Assembly: GCA_004322135.1 (NCBI GenBank)
Contig: SCSG01000003.1
Coordinates: forward strand, 116,568 to 180,567
Reading direction: 5' to 3'
Length of the DNA: 64,000 bases
DNA from: Burkholderiaceae bacterium
GTDB lineage: Bacteria > Pseudomonadota > Gammaproteobacteria > Burkholderiales > Burkholderiaceae_B
The notes beneath the pieces are model-generated. The model did not search any database. It saw nothing but the letters and a program-made list of their open reading frames with translations, and was not told the DNA's origin. The position numbers and the translations under genes are program-made. Position 1 is the stretch's first letter. Each line of letters starts with the position of its first letter. Below, one piece after another: positions 1-10,705 of this stretch.

Positions 1-1
1 C

Positions 2-2800
2 TTGCAGGGCGTGCAGCCGCAGCCGTCGCTGCAGGCGCAAGCTCCGCCGGGTGGATCTACCGGTACAACGTCCGATGTTAACGTGGCAATCAGGGCCAAG
101 GGCGTGGAAGTGCGGGCGAGTGACGTGTTCACTTCGTCGCTGGGTTTCGACCAGATTGCCGTGCGTGCGGGGCTTAGCCTGTACGATGGTCGGGACTTGC
201 GTGTTTCCCTCGCGCGCGCCCATCTGGTCAGTCCCGACATGGACGTACAGTTGCATGGCACGTGGCGGCAGGGTGGCTCCGGAGTGGCAGGGGTAGCGGA
301 TCTCACTGGGCGTTTCAAGCGTGCGTCCATGGCCGCGATCGGCAAGTATATGCCCAATACGGTGAATCAGGATGCGCGTGAATGGCTGGCCAAGGGCCTG
401 GTAGCGGGCCAGATTGAAAACGCCGACGTAGTGATCAAGGGTGACTTGGAAGACTTCCCTTGGGAAAAAGAAAGTGCTGATACTGATTTTCTGATTACCG
501 GCGATTATACAGGTGGCGTCATCGATTACCTGCCAGCCGAAGGCACTCGAAAAGCGTGGCCAAAGTTGACGGACATGCGCGGCAAGGTGTCGTTGCATCG
601 GGTAGATTTGCGTGTCGTGGCCGACGAGGCTCGCGTGTGGCCCACCACGAAGGCGCCCATCGAGTTACGCAACCTGTGTGCCCAGATTCCCAATATCGAT
701 AACGGTTCGGTGCTGACCGTTCAGGGTGATTCCATGGCTGGCGCCCAGACCTATCTGGCGCTGGCCGGTAATTCGCCATTGGGCAAGATGCTGGATGGCC
801 AGCTTGACGAGGCTACTGCGCAAGGCAACTGGGAGGTTCCCCTGTGGCTGAGGGTTCCGCTGTTACACAGTGACAATACCACCGTGGCTGGCGCCGTTCG
901 GTTCACCGGTGGCACATTTCGGTTGATGCCTGGGGTCCCCATCTTGAGCGCAGTGAACGGTTCGCTCCTGTTTTCCGATGTCGGAGTCAGTGTCCAAAGT
1001 CTGAGGGCAAAGTTTCTGGGAGGCGCCGTGGCGTTTACGGGGGGGGTTGGCGGCAAAGGCAACGGGTTGCACATGCACGGCGACGCCACCGCAGAGGCGT
1101 TGGCACAATACGTGGATTTGAAGGGCATGAAGCGGCTGGGCGGTGTACTGCCTTATGAACTGATGTGGCAACACACCAAGCATGGTGGTTCTGTGTTCAC
1201 CCTGGATTCGACATTGAAGGGACTCAGTCTGGATCTTCCCGTGCCGTGGGGCAAGGATGCTGGTCAGGAGCTGCCTCTGAAGGCTCGTTGGGGCCAGGCC
1301 GGCAAAAATGACCACACAACACTAAGCATTGAATTCGGCTCGAAGATAAACGCCATATTTATGCATCAGCGGGGAAGCAAGAAGGGACCGTATTTTTATG
1401 CCGGCAGCCTGGCAATCGACAGGAAGGCAGATTTGCCGATATCCGGCATGAATATTGATGCGCAGTTTGCGTTCGCCGATATGGATGCCTGGGAAGCGGT
1501 GGCGGACGATTTTTCGCAGACGTTGTCTGGTAAGGCCTTCAAGCCCTCACGCCCGCTGTTGCCGTCACTGCGGCAGTTGCGTTTGCAGGCGCGGCAGTTG
1601 CGCTATAAGGGACTGACGCTGGATTCAGCGACGCTCACGGCCGCGCAGCCTGCGCCCGATCGCTGGCGCGTTGACATCGATTCGCAGCAGACTGTGGGGA
1701 CCGTATTGTGGAACGAAGGTGTCGGCAAAGCCCCGGGTAACGTAGACGCGCGTTTCAAGCGCCTGGCGCTTGGCTCGGCTGACAAAGCTGTCGTCAACCC
1801 CGATGAGTCGAAGCCTGATGACACGGAGACGTTGTCTGACGATGCGCTGGATGCGGTGCCGGCTGTGCAACTTCAGGTTGACAAGTTCAGTCTGTATGGG
1901 AGACCTGTTGGAAGCCTCACCGTGAGGGGCGTGAATCAGGCAGGTGGGAAAACCTGGCGCCTCGAAAGTTTTAGTCTTGTCAGTCCGACCGCAAAAATTA
2001 GCGGAAGCGGCCAGTGGCGGCTACGCGGTCAGAATCGTGGAGTCACACTGGATGCCGAAGCCAAGATAAGTAATCTGGGCCGGTATATGAACCAGCTGGG
2101 CTTTGTGGATATGGTCGAGAATGGCAACGGCACGATCAAAGGGCAGTTCACGTGGCGCAATATGCCGTGGAAGTTCGATATTGCTGATCTCAGCGGTAAG
2201 GTCGAGACCAAGATGCAGGCGGGGCGTTTCGTTGCGGTCAATTCGAATTCGGCGCGTTTGCTCGAGTTGTTGTCGCTGCAGTCCATACAGCGCATTGCTA
2301 CCCTCAGCATTAATCCTGCCAGTTTATTCAGGGATGGCTTCCCGTTCGACAACTTGTCGGGCTCCTTGCGTATTGGCAACGGCATGATGAATGTCGATAA
2401 ATATCGCGTTGAAGGACCGGCCGCAAACATCAGCCTTGGTGGCGATGTCGATTTGACTGCCGAGACACTGAATTTGCAGGCTTCAGTGGCGCCCAATCTG
2501 GATATGAGCGGCGCGACGATTGCCGCCGGGATAGCGTTAAATCCCATTATCGGACTTGGTGCGTTTGTGACCCAATGGCTGCTGCGTAACCCGTTGTCCG
2601 AGGCCATGACCGTGCATTACCACGTCTCGGGTGGTTGGGAGGATCCCAAGCTCGATGAGCTGACGGATGCCCAATGGGCAAAGTTGGCAGCAGGTAGAAA
2701 AGCCGTCGCGGGCAAGAACGCAACGGCTTCTGTGGCCGCAGATAAGAACACAGCGGCTCCTGTGACCTCAGGTAAGAACGCAGCGGTTGCAGCGCCTTAG
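2..2800 (+). CDS. yhdP: AsmA/YhdP-type envelope protein, 3' part
   Basis: The gene runs in from outside the window; only the C-terminal 930 or so residues are present, so its start is not seen. The protein is a long, mostly beta-rich chain of the DUF3971 / AsmA-like C-terminal type (YhdP/TIGR02099). Family members in Gram-negatives are about 1250-1400 residues, are anchored in the inner membrane by an N-terminal segment (outside the window here), and span the periplasm. YhdP, TamB and YdbH are known to carry phospholipid to the outer membrane. The last 30 residues are a low-complexity Ala/Lys/Thr tail with repeated K-N-x-A-A/T units, not a conserved part. The neighbour gdhA is convergent. The 115 bases between them show no clear terminator. 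The family call is firm; the exact orthology to yhdP is inferred. Confidence 0.85.
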   Translation: MQGVQPQPSLQAQAPPGGSTGTTSDVNVAIRAKGVEVRASDVFTSSLGFDQIAVRAGLSLYDGRDLRVSLARAHLVSPDMDVQLHGTWRQGGSGVAGVADLTGRFKRASMAAIGKYMPNTVNQDAREWLAKGLVAGQIENADVVIKGDLEDFPWEKESADTDFLITGDYTGGVIDYLPAEGTRKAWPKLTDMRGKVSLHRVDLRVVADEARVWPTTKAPIELRNLCAQIPNIDNGSVLTVQGDSMAGAQTYLALAGNSPLGKMLDGQLDEATAQGNWEVPLWLRVPLLHSDNTTVAGAVRFTGGTFRLMPGVPILSAVNGSLLFSDVGVSVQSLRAKFLGGAVAFTGGVGGKGNGLHMHGDATAEALAQYVDLKGMKRLGGVLPYELMWQHTKHGGSVFTLDSTLKGLSLDLPVPWGKDAGQELPLKARWGQAGKNDHTTLSIEFGSKINAIFMHQRGSKKGPYFYAGSLAIDRKADLPISGMNIDAQFAFADMDAWEAVADDFSQTLSGKAFKPSRPLLPSLRQLRLQARQLRYKGLTLDSATLTAAQPAPDRWRVDIDSQQTVGTVLWNEGVGKAPGNVDARFKRLALGSADKAVVNPDESKPDDTETLSDDALDAVPAVQLQVDKFSLYGRPVGSLTVRGVNQAGGKTWRLESFSLVSPTAKISGSGQWRLRGQNRGVTLDAEAKISNLGRYMNQLGFVDMVENGNGTIKGQFTWRNMPWKFDIADLSGKVETKMQAGRFVAVNSNSARLLELLSLQSIQRIATLSINPASLFRDGFPFDNLSGSLRIGNGMMNVDKYRVEGPAANISLGGDVDLTAETLNLQASVAPNLDMSGATIAAGIALNPIIGLGAFVTQWLLRNPLSEAMTVHYHVSGGWEDPKLDELTDAQWAKLAAGRKAVAGKNATASVAADKNTAAPVTSGKNAAVAAP

Positions 2801-2915
2801 TTGTTTATCGTGGTGCGCACTGGCGCCGCGTGGTTGACCGCGTTCCAGCCCGGCGTGCCGAACCGGAGGAGAGCCTTTCCCGCGCAGCCCATGCGCCGCC
2901 CGCCTGGGTGAACGG

Positions 2916-4259
2916 TTAGAAAACGCCCTGAGCCAGCATGGCGTCGGCGACTTTCACAAAACCCGCGATATTGGCGCCGTTCAGGTAATTGACTCTTTTT
3001 CCCTCTGCGCCATAGTGGACGCAGCTTTCGTGGATGCTGCGCATGATGGCGCGCAGGCGTTCATCCACTTCTTCGCGTGTCCAGTTCAGGCGCAGCGCGT
3101 TCTGGCTCATTTCCAGGCCTGACACCGCGACACCACCGGCGTTGCTGGCCTTGCCTGGCGCATACAGGACTTTGGCGTTGATGAAGGCCTCGGCTGCTTC
3201 AATGCTGGTCGGCATGTTGGCGCCTTCGGCAACACAACGCACCCCATTTTTGATAAGCATTCTGGCGTCTTCGATTTCCAGCTCGTTCTGCGTTGCACAA
3301 GGCAGTGCCACATCTACAGGCACATGCCATGGACGCTTGCCGTCTTCGTACGTAAGGCCTTGTTCTTTGGCGTATATTTCGATTGGACCGCGGCGCGTGG
3401 TCTTCAGCTCCATCAGTGCGCGCAGTTTTTCACGCGTGAAACCGGCTGGATCCACGACGCAGCCATGCGAGTCCGACACCGTAACGACTTTGGCGCCCAT
3501 CTGCATGCATTTTTCGATGGCATACTGTGCCACATTGCCCGAGCCGGATACTGCGACGGTCAGACCTTCCAGAGATTGGTTGGCGTATTTGAGCATTTCT
3601 TCGGCGAAGTATACGGCGCCATAGCCAGTGGCTTCAGGGCGGATGAGGCTGCCGCCAAACGTAATACCTTTGCCCGTAAACGTGCTGGCTGCCGAATTCG
3701 CCAGCTTTTTCATCATTCCGGCCATAAAGCCGACTTCGCGCGCCCCTACGCCAATATCGCCGGCCGGTACGTCGGTGTTGGGCCCCAGGTGGCGGAACAG
3801 TTCTATCATGAGGGCCTGGCAGAAGCGCATGACCTCGGCGTCTGACTTGCCCTTGGGGTTGAAGTCGGAGCCACCCTTGCCGCCACCCATTGGCAGCGTG
3901 GTGAGCGCGTTCTTGAATGTTTGTTCGAAGGCCAGAAATTTCAGGATGGAAAGGTTGACGGATGGGTGAAAGCGCATCCCGCCTTTGAACGGGCCGATTG
4001 CCGAATTATGCTGGATACGAAACGCGCGATTGGTCTGAATGTTGCCCTGATCGTCGGCCCAGGCCACACGGAACTGGATGGCGCGTTCCGGCTCGACCAG
4101 GCGTGCCAGCAAGTCGTATTCAGCATATCGTGGATTCTGTTCGATGAACGGCCACACACACGTCATGACTTCTTTGACGGCCTGCATGAATTCTGGCTGG
4201 TGCGGATCGCGGATCCTGACCTGGTCCAGAAATTGATTGAGTGTGGGCAGCTTCATCAA
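2916..4259 (-). CDS. gdhA: NADP-type glutamate dehydrogenase
   Basis: Makes glutamate from 2-oxoglutarate and ammonia, the low-affinity route of nitrogen assimilation; cytosolic homohexamer. At 447 residues it has the normal length of the bacterial NADP-dependent class. Visible are the substrate-binding Lys-rich segment (GPFKGGMRFHP, about residue 90), the active-site region PMGGGKGGSDF (about 122-132) with the catalytic Lys, and the Rossmann fold glycine motif VSGSGNVAQYA (about 240). It is transcribed alone, convergent with the yhdP-type gene and followed upstream by rho on the same strand with about 140 bases between them. Confidence 0.97.
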   Translation of the reverse strand: MMKLPTLNQFLDQVRIRDPHQPEFMQAVKEVMTCVWPFIEQNPRYAEYDLLARLVEPERAIQFRVAWADDQGNIQTNRAFRIQHNSAIGPFKGGMRFHPSVNLSILKFLAFEQTFKNALTTLPMGGGKGGSDFNPKGKSDAEVMRFCQALMIELFRHLGPNTDVPAGDIGVGAREVGFMAGMMKKLANSAASTFTGKGITFGGSLIRPEATGYGAVYFAEEMLKYANQSLEGLTVAVSGSGNVAQYAIEKCMQMGAKVVTVSDSHGCVVDPAGFTREKLRALMELKTTRRGPIEIYAKEQGLTYEDGKRPWHVPVDVALPCATQNELEIEDARMLIKNGVRCVAEGANMPTSIEAAEAFINAKVLYAPGKASNAGGVAVSGLEMSQNALRLNWTREEVDERLRAIMRSIHESCVHYGAEGKRVNYLNGANIAGFVKVADAMLAQGVF

Positions 4260-4364
4260 AATACTCCTTCTGTATTGAGCGTGCCGGTACTGTGCCGGCT
4301 AAGTTAAAGGGCGTTCGCAGGCGCAATGCGCGGCGTGTGACGGTGGCAGGTCTGTTGACGACAA

Positions 4365-4385
4365 AGCCTCTCGGGAAGAGAGGCT
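4365..4385 (-). terminator. hairpin downstream of rho
   Basis: A perfect 8-bp stem (AGCCTCTC / GAGAGGCT) with a 5-base loop lies about 20 bases past the rho stop codon on the minus strand. It is followed only by TTTG, so it is a weak match to an intrinsic terminator. It may instead be a 3' end-stabilising hairpin. It lies between rho and the downstream gdhA. Confidence 0.5.
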
Positions 4386-4402
4386 AGGCGGGCCGACTGC
4401 GG

Positions 4403-5659
4403 TTATTTTTTCATCATGTCGAAGAATTCCGCGTTGTTCTTCGTGGCGCGTATTTTGTCGAGGATGAATTCCATGGCAGCGACCTCATCCATCTCGTGGA
4501 TGAACTTGCGCAATACCCATATTTTCTGAAGCAACTCTGGCTTGATGAGCAGCTCTTCGCGGCGTGTCCCGGATTTATTCAGGTTGATGGACGGGTAGAC
4601 GCGCTTTTCGGCCAGACGGCGTTCAAGGTGAACTTCGGAGTTGCCCGTGCCTTTGAACTCTTCGTAGATGACTTCATCCATGCGGCTGCCTGTTTCGATG
4701 AGCGCCGTACCGATGATGGTCAGTGAGCCACCTTCTTCCAGGTTGCGCGCCGCGCCGAAAAAGCGCTTGGGCCGTTGCAATGCGTTGGCATCGACACCGC
4801 CGGTGAGCACTTTGCCCGAGGCCGGCACAACCGTGTTGTAGGCGCGGGCAAGGCGGGTAATGGAGTCGAGCAGGATGACGACATCGCGTTTGAGCTCGAC
4901 CAGGCGCTTGGCTTTTTCGATGACCATTTCAGCGACCTGGACGTGCCGCGTGGCGGGCTCGTCGAAGGTCGAGGCCACGACTTCGCCACGCACCGTGCGC
5001 TGCATTTCGGTGACTTCCTCGGGGCGTTCGTCCACGAGCAGGACGATCATCGTGGCGTCGGGATAGTTGGCGGTGATGGCATGCGCGATGTGCTGCATCA
5101 TGACCGTCTTGCCGGATTTTGGGCTGGCCACGATCAGGGCGCGCTGGCCCTTGCCTATGGGCGCGAAGATGTCCATGATGCGCCCGGTGACGTTCTCTTC
5201 CGCCTTGATGTCGCGCTCGAGGGTCATGACTTCGTTGGGGTGCAACGGTGTCAGGTTCTCGAACATGATGCGGTGCTTGATGGTCTCGGGCAGTACGCCG
5301 TTGACCTTGTCGACCTTGACCAGTGCAAAGTAACGCTCGCCGTCTTTGGGTGTGCGCACTTCACCTTCGATGGAGTCGCCCGTGTGCAGATTGAAGCGGC
5401 GGATTTGCGAGGGGGAAATGTAGATGTCGTCTGTGCTGGCCAGGTACGAGGTATCGGGTGAGCGAAGGAAACCGAAGCCGTCAGGTAGGACCTCGAGCAC
5501 GCCATCGCCGAAAATTTGCTCGCCCTGTTTGGCGCGGCGCTTCATGATGGCAAACATGATTTCCTGTTTGCGCAGGCGGCTTGCGTTGTCGATTTCCAGA
5601 CTGGTGGCCATTTCCAGCAACTGCGAGACGTGCAGAGCTTTTAGTTCGGTGAGGTGCAT
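4403..5659 (-). CDS. rho: transcription termination factor Rho
   Basis: ATP-dependent hexameric RNA helicase that ends transcription at unstructured C-rich RNA. The reading frame is open for 15 codons farther upstream, but the conserved Rho N-terminus ([18 protein letters not shown]) starts at 5659, giving 418 residues, almost exactly the E. coli length (419). The N-terminal RNA-binding cold-shock-like domain covers about residues 48-120, with GFGFLRSP. The ATPase core has the Walker A loop ASPKSGKT near residue 178 and the DSITR motif near 265. Upstream trxA lies on the same strand at about 90 bases, an arrangement common in proteobacteria. The start has no good Shine-Dalgarno sequence. Confidence 0.97.
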   Translation of the reverse strand: MHLTELKALHVSQLLEMATSLEIDNASRLRKQEIMFAIMKRRAKQGEQIFGDGVLEVLPDGFGFLRSPDTSYLASTDDIYISPSQIRRFNLHTGDSIEGEVRTPKDGERYFALVKVDKVNGVLPETIKHRIMFENLTPLHPNEVMTLERDIKAEENVTGRIMDIFAPIGKGQRALIVASPKSGKTVMMQHIAHAITANYPDATMIVLLVDERPEEVTEMQRTVRGEVVASTFDEPATRHVQVAEMVIEKAKRLVELKRDVVILLDSITRLARAYNTVVPASGKVLTGGVDANALQRPKRFFGAARNLEEGGSLTIIGTALIETGSRMDEVIYEEFKGTGNSEVHLERRLAEKRVYPSINLNKSGTRREELLIKPELLQKIWVLRKFIHEMDEVAAMEFILDKIRATKNNAEFFDMMKK

Positions 5660-5713
5660 GAGTGGGGAGAGGGGGTATTGAGCGGAGGCCGGATTCGGCC
5701 CCAAGCGGGGTTC

Positions 5714-5734
5714 GCCAGCCCCGGAGGGGCTGGC
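5714..5734 (-). terminator. strong GC hairpin between trxA and rho
   Basis: A perfect 9-bp GC-rich stem (GCCAGCCCC / GGGGCTGGC) with a 3-base loop lies 15 bases after the trxA stop. There is no T-run after it on either strand, so it would weaken or process, rather than fully end, the trxA transcript. Read-through into rho is likely. Confidence 0.4.
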
Positions 5735-5748
5735 GCGCAGCAGGTGAT

Positions 5749-6075
5749 TTAAATGGATTCGTCGAGAAAGTTGGTAAGTTGTGATTTGGACAGGGCGCCT
5801 ACCTTGGTGGCGGCCGCCTTGCCATCTTTGAACAGCATGAGTGTCGGGATGCCGCGCACGCCGAATTTGGCCGCGGTGTCAGGGTTGTCGTCTACGTTCA
5901 GTTTGGCGAAAGTGACGCGGCCCTGATACTGTTTGGCAGCTTCGTCGATAATGGGCGCAATCATTTTGCATGGGCCGCACCACGCTGCCCAGTAGTCGAC
6001 AAGAACGGGGCCTTCGGCCTTAAGCACGTCGGCCTCGAAGGAGGCATCGCTCACGTTTTGGATTAGATCGCTCAT
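5749..6075 (-). CDS. trxA: thioredoxin 1
   Basis: Small cytosolic disulfide reductase that feeds electrons from thioredoxin reductase to ribonucleotide reductase and other proteins. It has 108 residues, the usual length, with the active site WCGPCK at residues 32-37 (redox cysteines 33 and 36) and the cis-Pro loop GIPT near residue 75. It lies just upstream of rho on the same strand. The start has no obvious Shine-Dalgarno sequence. Confidence 0.98.
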   Translation of the reverse strand: MSDLIQNVSDASFEADVLKAEGPVLVDYWAAWCGPCKMIAPIIDEAAKQYQGRVTFAKLNVDDNPDTAAKFGVRGIPTLMLFKDGKAAATKVGALSKSQLTNFLDESI

Positions 6076-6291
6076 AATTTGGATAGGTAGGTAAGTGTAT
6101 GTGTATAAATCAACTATACGACATTACGTGGGTGATAAGGCCGCACACCAATGCAACGTGTATTTGGGAGCGCGCTATTTTTGTTGTTGCCAGTAAGCAT
6201 ACCACTGTAGGGCCAAGGCATGTATTTGCGCCTGCAACAGGCATGGCTATTTTAACGGATTAGGCGTGCCTGCGCGCAACATCCGTAAAAT

Positions 6292-8286
6292 ATGGCTTTT
6301 GATTTACGCAATTTCGGGGGTGACTTGTCCACACGACGCTACAACGAAGCTTCAATCCGGGTTCTGAAGGGGCTTGAGCCGGTACGCCAGAGACCCGGCA
6401 TGTATACCCGCACCGAGACGCCCTTGCACATAGTGCAAGAGGTCATTGACAATGCCGCTGACGAGGCTCTGGCGGGTTTTGGCTCGCACATCGACGTCAT
6501 CATGCACACTGACGGCAGCATCTCTGTCGAGGACGATGGCCGCGGTATTCCTGTGGGAATGCATCCTGAGGAAAAGGCTCCGGTGGTGGAAATTGTGTTC
6601 ACACGGCTGCATGCGGGTGGCAAGTTCGATAAAAAGGCAGGGGGTATCTACGCGTTTTCTGGTGGCCTGCACGGCGTGGGCGTCTCGGTTACCAACGCCT
6701 TGTCCAGGCGACTTGAAGTTACTGTGTGGCGTGATGGCCACGAATGGCAACTGGCATTTGCCGACGGCGAAGTGGTGGAACCCTTGCACCAGACCGGCAA
6801 GGTGCCGCACAAGAAAACCGGTGCGCGTGTGCGGGTGTGGGCAAACCCCAAGTATTTCGACAGTGCGGTGATTCCTGCGGCCGAGCTGGTGCATTCGCTA
6901 CGCAGCAAGGCGGTGTTGCTCAGCGGCATCGATGTGTCGCTGACCTTCGAGAAGACCGGCGAGACGCGTCATTGGAAGTATGCTGACGGGTTGCGCGGTT
7001 ATCTCGAAGAAGCCTTGGGCGATGAAGAGAAAATCGTGCCTCTGTTCGAAGGTCGTCAGTACGCTGGCGCCGGTGACGAATCATTTTCCGAGGGCGAAGG
7101 CGCCCACTGGGCCGTCGTCTGGACCGCCGAGGGTAACGTGGTGCGCGAATCCTATGTAAACCTCATTTCGACGCCGGCAGGTGGCACGCACGAGGCCGGG
7201 CTGCGCGAAGGCCTGTTCAGCGCGGTGAAGTCGTTCGCGGAACTGCACGGGCTCATACCGAAGGGCGTTCGTCTTTTGCCCGACGACGTGTTCGCGCGCG
7301 CCAGCTTTGTGCTGTCGGCCAAGGTGCTCGACCCACAGTTTCAGGGCCAGATCAAGGAGCGGCTCAATAGCCGTGATGCAGTACGGCTTGTGGGTGGCTA
7401 TGTAAAGAATGCATTGGAACTGGTGCTCCACGCCAACGTCGAAGCGGCCACAAAGCTGGCGCAAAGTGCTATTCATCAGGCTCAGGCGCGCGCCCGTACG
7501 GCCAAGAGGGTGGAAAAACGCAAGGGTTCCGGTGTGGCGGTGTTGCCCGGTAAACTTACTGACTGCGAATCCAGCGACAACACGCGTACCGAGGTCTTTC
7601 TGGTCGAGGGTGATTCGGCCGGCGGTTCGGCCAAGATGGGGCGTGACAAGGAGTTTCAGGCTGTTCTGCCTTTGCGCGGCAAGGTGCTCAATTCCTGGGA
7701 GGTCGAGCGCGATCGCCTGTTTGCAAATAACGAGATTCATGACATTGCCGTGGCTATTGGCGTGGATCCGCATGGGGCCGGTGACCCTGTCGATTTATCG
7801 GGGTTGCGGTATAACCGCATCTGTATCTTGTCCGACGCCGACGTCGACGGCTCCCATATTCAGGTGTTGTTGCTGACCTTGTTTTTTCGTCATTTTCCCA
7901 AGTTGATCGAGACGGGCCACGTCTATGTGGCCCGCCCGCCCTTGTTTCGGCTGGATGTGCCTGCGCAGGGCAAGCGGCCCGCCCGCAAGGTGTATTGCCT
8001 GGATCAGGGCGAACTCAATGCCGTGCAGGAACGGCTGCGTGCCGACGGAGTGCGTGACAACTCCTGGAGCGTCAGCCGCTTCAAGGGGTTGGGCGAAATG
8101 AGTGCGGAGCAGTTGTGGGACACCACCATGAACCCCGACACGCGCCGCCTCACTCCCGTGACCTGTGGCGCTGCTGGCGTCGAGGCCACCGAGCGTATGT
8201 TTGACATGCTGATGGGTAAGGGTGAATCAGGTCAGCGGCGAAGCTGGCTGGAAGAGAAAGGCAATTTGGCCGAGGTGGATATTTAA
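6292..8286 (+). CDS. parE: topoisomerase IV subunit B (ATPase)
   Basis: ATPase half of topoisomerase IV, which unlinks daughter chromosomes together with ParC. The order of parts is the GHKL ATPase domain (DNAADEAL near residue 52, DDGRGIP near residue 82, GLHGVGVSVTNALS near 124), the transducer domain, and the TOPRIM domain with EGDSAGGSA (near 437) and the metal-binding DADVDGSHI (near 520). At 664 residues it is the ParE length, much shorter than the about 800 of GyrB. The stop codon is followed after three bases by parC, so the two form an operon and make equal amounts of subunits. Confidence 0.97.
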   Translation: MAFDLRNFGGDLSTRRYNEASIRVLKGLEPVRQRPGMYTRTETPLHIVQEVIDNAADEALAGFGSHIDVIMHTDGSISVEDDGRGIPVGMHPEEKAPVVEIVFTRLHAGGKFDKKAGGIYAFSGGLHGVGVSVTNALSRRLEVTVWRDGHEWQLAFADGEVVEPLHQTGKVPHKKTGARVRVWANPKYFDSAVIPAAELVHSLRSKAVLLSGIDVSLTFEKTGETRHWKYADGLRGYLEEALGDEEKIVPLFEGRQYAGAGDESFSEGEGAHWAVVWTAEGNVVRESYVNLISTPAGGTHEAGLREGLFSAVKSFAELHGLIPKGVRLLPDDVFARASFVLSAKVLDPQFQGQIKERLNSRDAVRLVGGYVKNALELVLHANVEAATKLAQSAIHQAQARARTAKRVEKRKGSGVAVLPGKLTDCESSDNTRTEVFLVEGDSAGGSAKMGRDKEFQAVLPLRGKVLNSWEVERDRLFANNEIHDIAVAIGVDPHGAGDPVDLSGLRYNRICILSDADVDGSHIQVLLLTLFFRHFPKLIETGHVYVARPPLFRLDVPAQGKRPARKVYCLDQGELNAVQERLRADGVRDNSWSVSRFKGLGEMSAEQLWDTTMNPDTRRLTPVTCGAAGVEATERMFDMLMGKGESGQRRSWLEEKGNLAEVDI

Positions 8287-8289
8287 GTC

Positions 8290-10596
8290 ATGGACGCAAC
8301 ACAAGCAGGTTTGTTCGATAACCCGGGTGATGGCGGCGAGAGCCTGACTCTGGCGGATTACGCCGAGCAGGCTTATCTGGACTACGCCGTGTCCGTCGTG
8401 CGCGGCCGCGCTTTGCCCGAGGTGGCCGATGGCCAGAAGCCGGTGCAGCGGCGCATCCTTTATGCCATGGATGCCATGGGGCTGGGCCCAGGGGCCAAGC
8501 CGGTCAAGTCGGCTCGTGTCGTGGGCGACGTGCTGGGCAAATACCATCCACACGGAGACCAGGCCGCCTACGACGCCATGGTGCGCATGGCCCAGGACTT
8601 TACCCTGCGCTATCCACTGGTTGACGGCCAGGGCAACTTTGGCTCGCGCGATGGCGACAATGCGGCGGCCATGCGCTATACCGAAGCCCGTCTGACGCCG
8701 TTTTCACGCATATTGCTGGACGAGCTGGACGAGGGCACGGTCGATTTCATTCCCAACTACGACGGTAGCCAGAAAGAGCCGCAATTATTGCCGGCGCGAT
8801 TGCCGGTTGTGCTGCTCAATGGGGCGTCGGGCATTGCCGTGGGCATGGCGACCGAGATTCCGTCACACAACCTGCGTGAAATTGCGGCCGCTTGCGTGGC
8901 GCTGCTGAAGAATCCGGGTCTGTCCGATGAGGAACTGCTACGGCTTGTGCCGGGGCCCGATTTCGCCGGCGGCGGGCAGATCATTTCTCCGTCGGCCGAC
9001 CTGGCACATGTCTATGCTACAGGGCGCGGCTCGGTCAAGGCGCGCGCGCGGTGGCAGTTTGAAGAGATGGCGCGCGGCCAGTGGCAACTGGTGGTAACTG
9101 AATTGCCGCCAGGCGCGTCGTCGCAGAAGATCCTTGAAGAGATTGAGAACGGTATCAATCCCAAGACTCGGGTCGGCAAGAAAACTCTCACCAGTGACCA
9201 GCAGCAGATCAAGGCGCTAATGCTGAGTCTGCTGGATACTGTACGCGACGAGTCGGGCAAGCAGGCGTCGGTACGCCTGGTGTTTGAACCCAAGACCAGC
9301 CGCATCGATCGTAATGAGTTCATTAACGCCTTGCTGGCCCAGACGAGCCTGGAAATCAGCGTACCTGTCAATCTCGTTTGCATCGGCACCGATGCGCGTC
9401 CTGCACAACGCGCCTTGAGGCAGATGCTTGTTGAGTGGCTGGGGTATCGTACGGTAACTGTTACCCGGCGCACTCAGCATCGTCTTGATAAGGTCACCGA
9501 CCGCATCCATGTGCTCGAAGGGCGCATGGTGGTGTATTTGAATGTCGATGAAGTCATTCAGACCATACGTGAATCGGATGAGCCCCGTGCCGCGCTGATG
9601 GAACGTTTTCAATTGTCCGAGCGGCAGGCCGATGACATTCTCGAGATGCGCTTGCGGCAGTTGGCGCGCCTTGAGGGCATCAAGATCGAAAAAGAGCTGG
9701 CCGCACAGAAAATCGAGCAGGGCAAGTTGCAGGGACTGCTGGCCAGCCCCGCATCGTTGAAACGGTTGATGATCAAGGAAATCGAGGCGGATGCGAAGCA
9801 GTACGGTGACGACCGCCGCACGCTGATCGAGGTGGCCGAGCGCGCCGTGCTTGAATCGCGTGTCGTGGATGAGCCTGTTACGGTGATTGTGTCGCAAAAG
9901 GGTTGGCTGCGTTCACGTCAGGGTCACGGGCATGACAGGGCTCAGTTTGGCTTCAAGGCGGGTGACGCGCTTTATGATGTGATTGAATGCCGCAGCACCG
10001 ACAGCCTGGTTGCGTTTTCCGGTACAGGGCGTGTCTATACCGTGCCCGTGTCCGGTCTGCCTTCGTCCCGTGGCGATGGCCAGCCTATTACGTCCATGGT
10101 AGATGTTGAACACGGCACCCGCATTGTGCACATGGTTGCCGGTGCCGAATCGCAGCGCTACGTCGTGGGTACGCAGCGCGGCTACGGCTTTGTCACCACG
10201 TTTAAAGACCTGACCACCCGCCAGCATTCTGGCAAGCAATTTGTTTCGGTCGAGAAGGGCGACGCACTGCTCAAGCCGCTGGCCCTGCACGCTGATGACG
10301 CACATCTGGCCATGCTGAGTAAACGAGGGCGTATGCTCATCGTTGACCTTGCCGAGATCAAAGTCTTGTCGGGCGGTGGTCGGGGTACCATTTTGATGGG
10401 TCTGGATGCGCCCGACGTGCTGGCGAGGTGGGTTGCATTTGGTCCGGCAGGCCTGGTAGCCAGTGGCGTTTACCGCAACAGGGCGACGGAAATGGTGCTG
10501 GGCCTGTCCGAACTGGCCGATTACGTTGGCAAGCGGGCGCGCAAGGGCAGGGCGGTGGCGCTGAAGATCAAACAGCCCGCCTTCAGGCGCGCCTGA
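8290..10596 (+). CDS. parC: topoisomerase IV subunit A
   Basis: DNA cleavage and rejoining half of topoisomerase IV. It has 768 residues. The catalytic tyrosine is Y130 in [11 protein letters not shown], inside the winged-helix domain. The quinolone-determining segment reads [10 protein letters not shown], so the position matching E. coli Ser80 is Gln91 and that matching Glu84 is Asp95. The C-terminal part holds the degenerate beta-pinwheel repeats. It starts three bases after parE. About 110 bases without a clear terminator follow before the next gene. Confidence 0.96.
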   Translation: MDATQAGLFDNPGDGGESLTLADYAEQAYLDYAVSVVRGRALPEVADGQKPVQRRILYAMDAMGLGPGAKPVKSARVVGDVLGKYHPHGDQAAYDAMVRMAQDFTLRYPLVDGQGNFGSRDGDNAAAMRYTEARLTPFSRILLDELDEGTVDFIPNYDGSQKEPQLLPARLPVVLLNGASGIAVGMATEIPSHNLREIAAACVALLKNPGLSDEELLRLVPGPDFAGGGQIISPSADLAHVYATGRGSVKARARWQFEEMARGQWQLVVTELPPGASSQKILEEIENGINPKTRVGKKTLTSDQQQIKALMLSLLDTVRDESGKQASVRLVFEPKTSRIDRNEFINALLAQTSLEISVPVNLVCIGTDARPAQRALRQMLVEWLGYRTVTVTRRTQHRLDKVTDRIHVLEGRMVVYLNVDEVIQTIRESDEPRAALMERFQLSERQADDILEMRLRQLARLEGIKIEKELAAQKIEQGKLQGLLASPASLKRLMIKEIEADAKQYGDDRRTLIEVAERAVLESRVVDEPVTVIVSQKGWLRSRQGHGHDRAQFGFKAGDALYDVIECRSTDSLVAFSGTGRVYTVPVSGLPSSRGDGQPITSMVDVEHGTRIVHMVAGAESQRYVVGTQRGYGFVTTFKDLTTRQHSGKQFVSVEKGDALLKPLALHADDAHLAMLSKRGRMLIVDLAEIKVLSGGGRGTILMGLDAPDVLARWVAFGPAGLVASGVYRNRATEMVLGLSELADYVGKRARKGRAVALKIKQPAFRRA

Positions 10597-10705
10597 GTGG
10601 TGGTGGCCTGAGGTGCCTTGCCGCGAGGTGCCCGGCCACTTTTGCGGCGGGGGAGCTTAAAATAAGAAAGTACCAACTGATTTATACATTGTTTTAAAGA
10701 GTTCT

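Noticed and set aside
3324..5461. Long plus-strand open frames opposite gdhA and rho
   Set aside because: They are antisense shadows of GC-rich core genes and show no domain.
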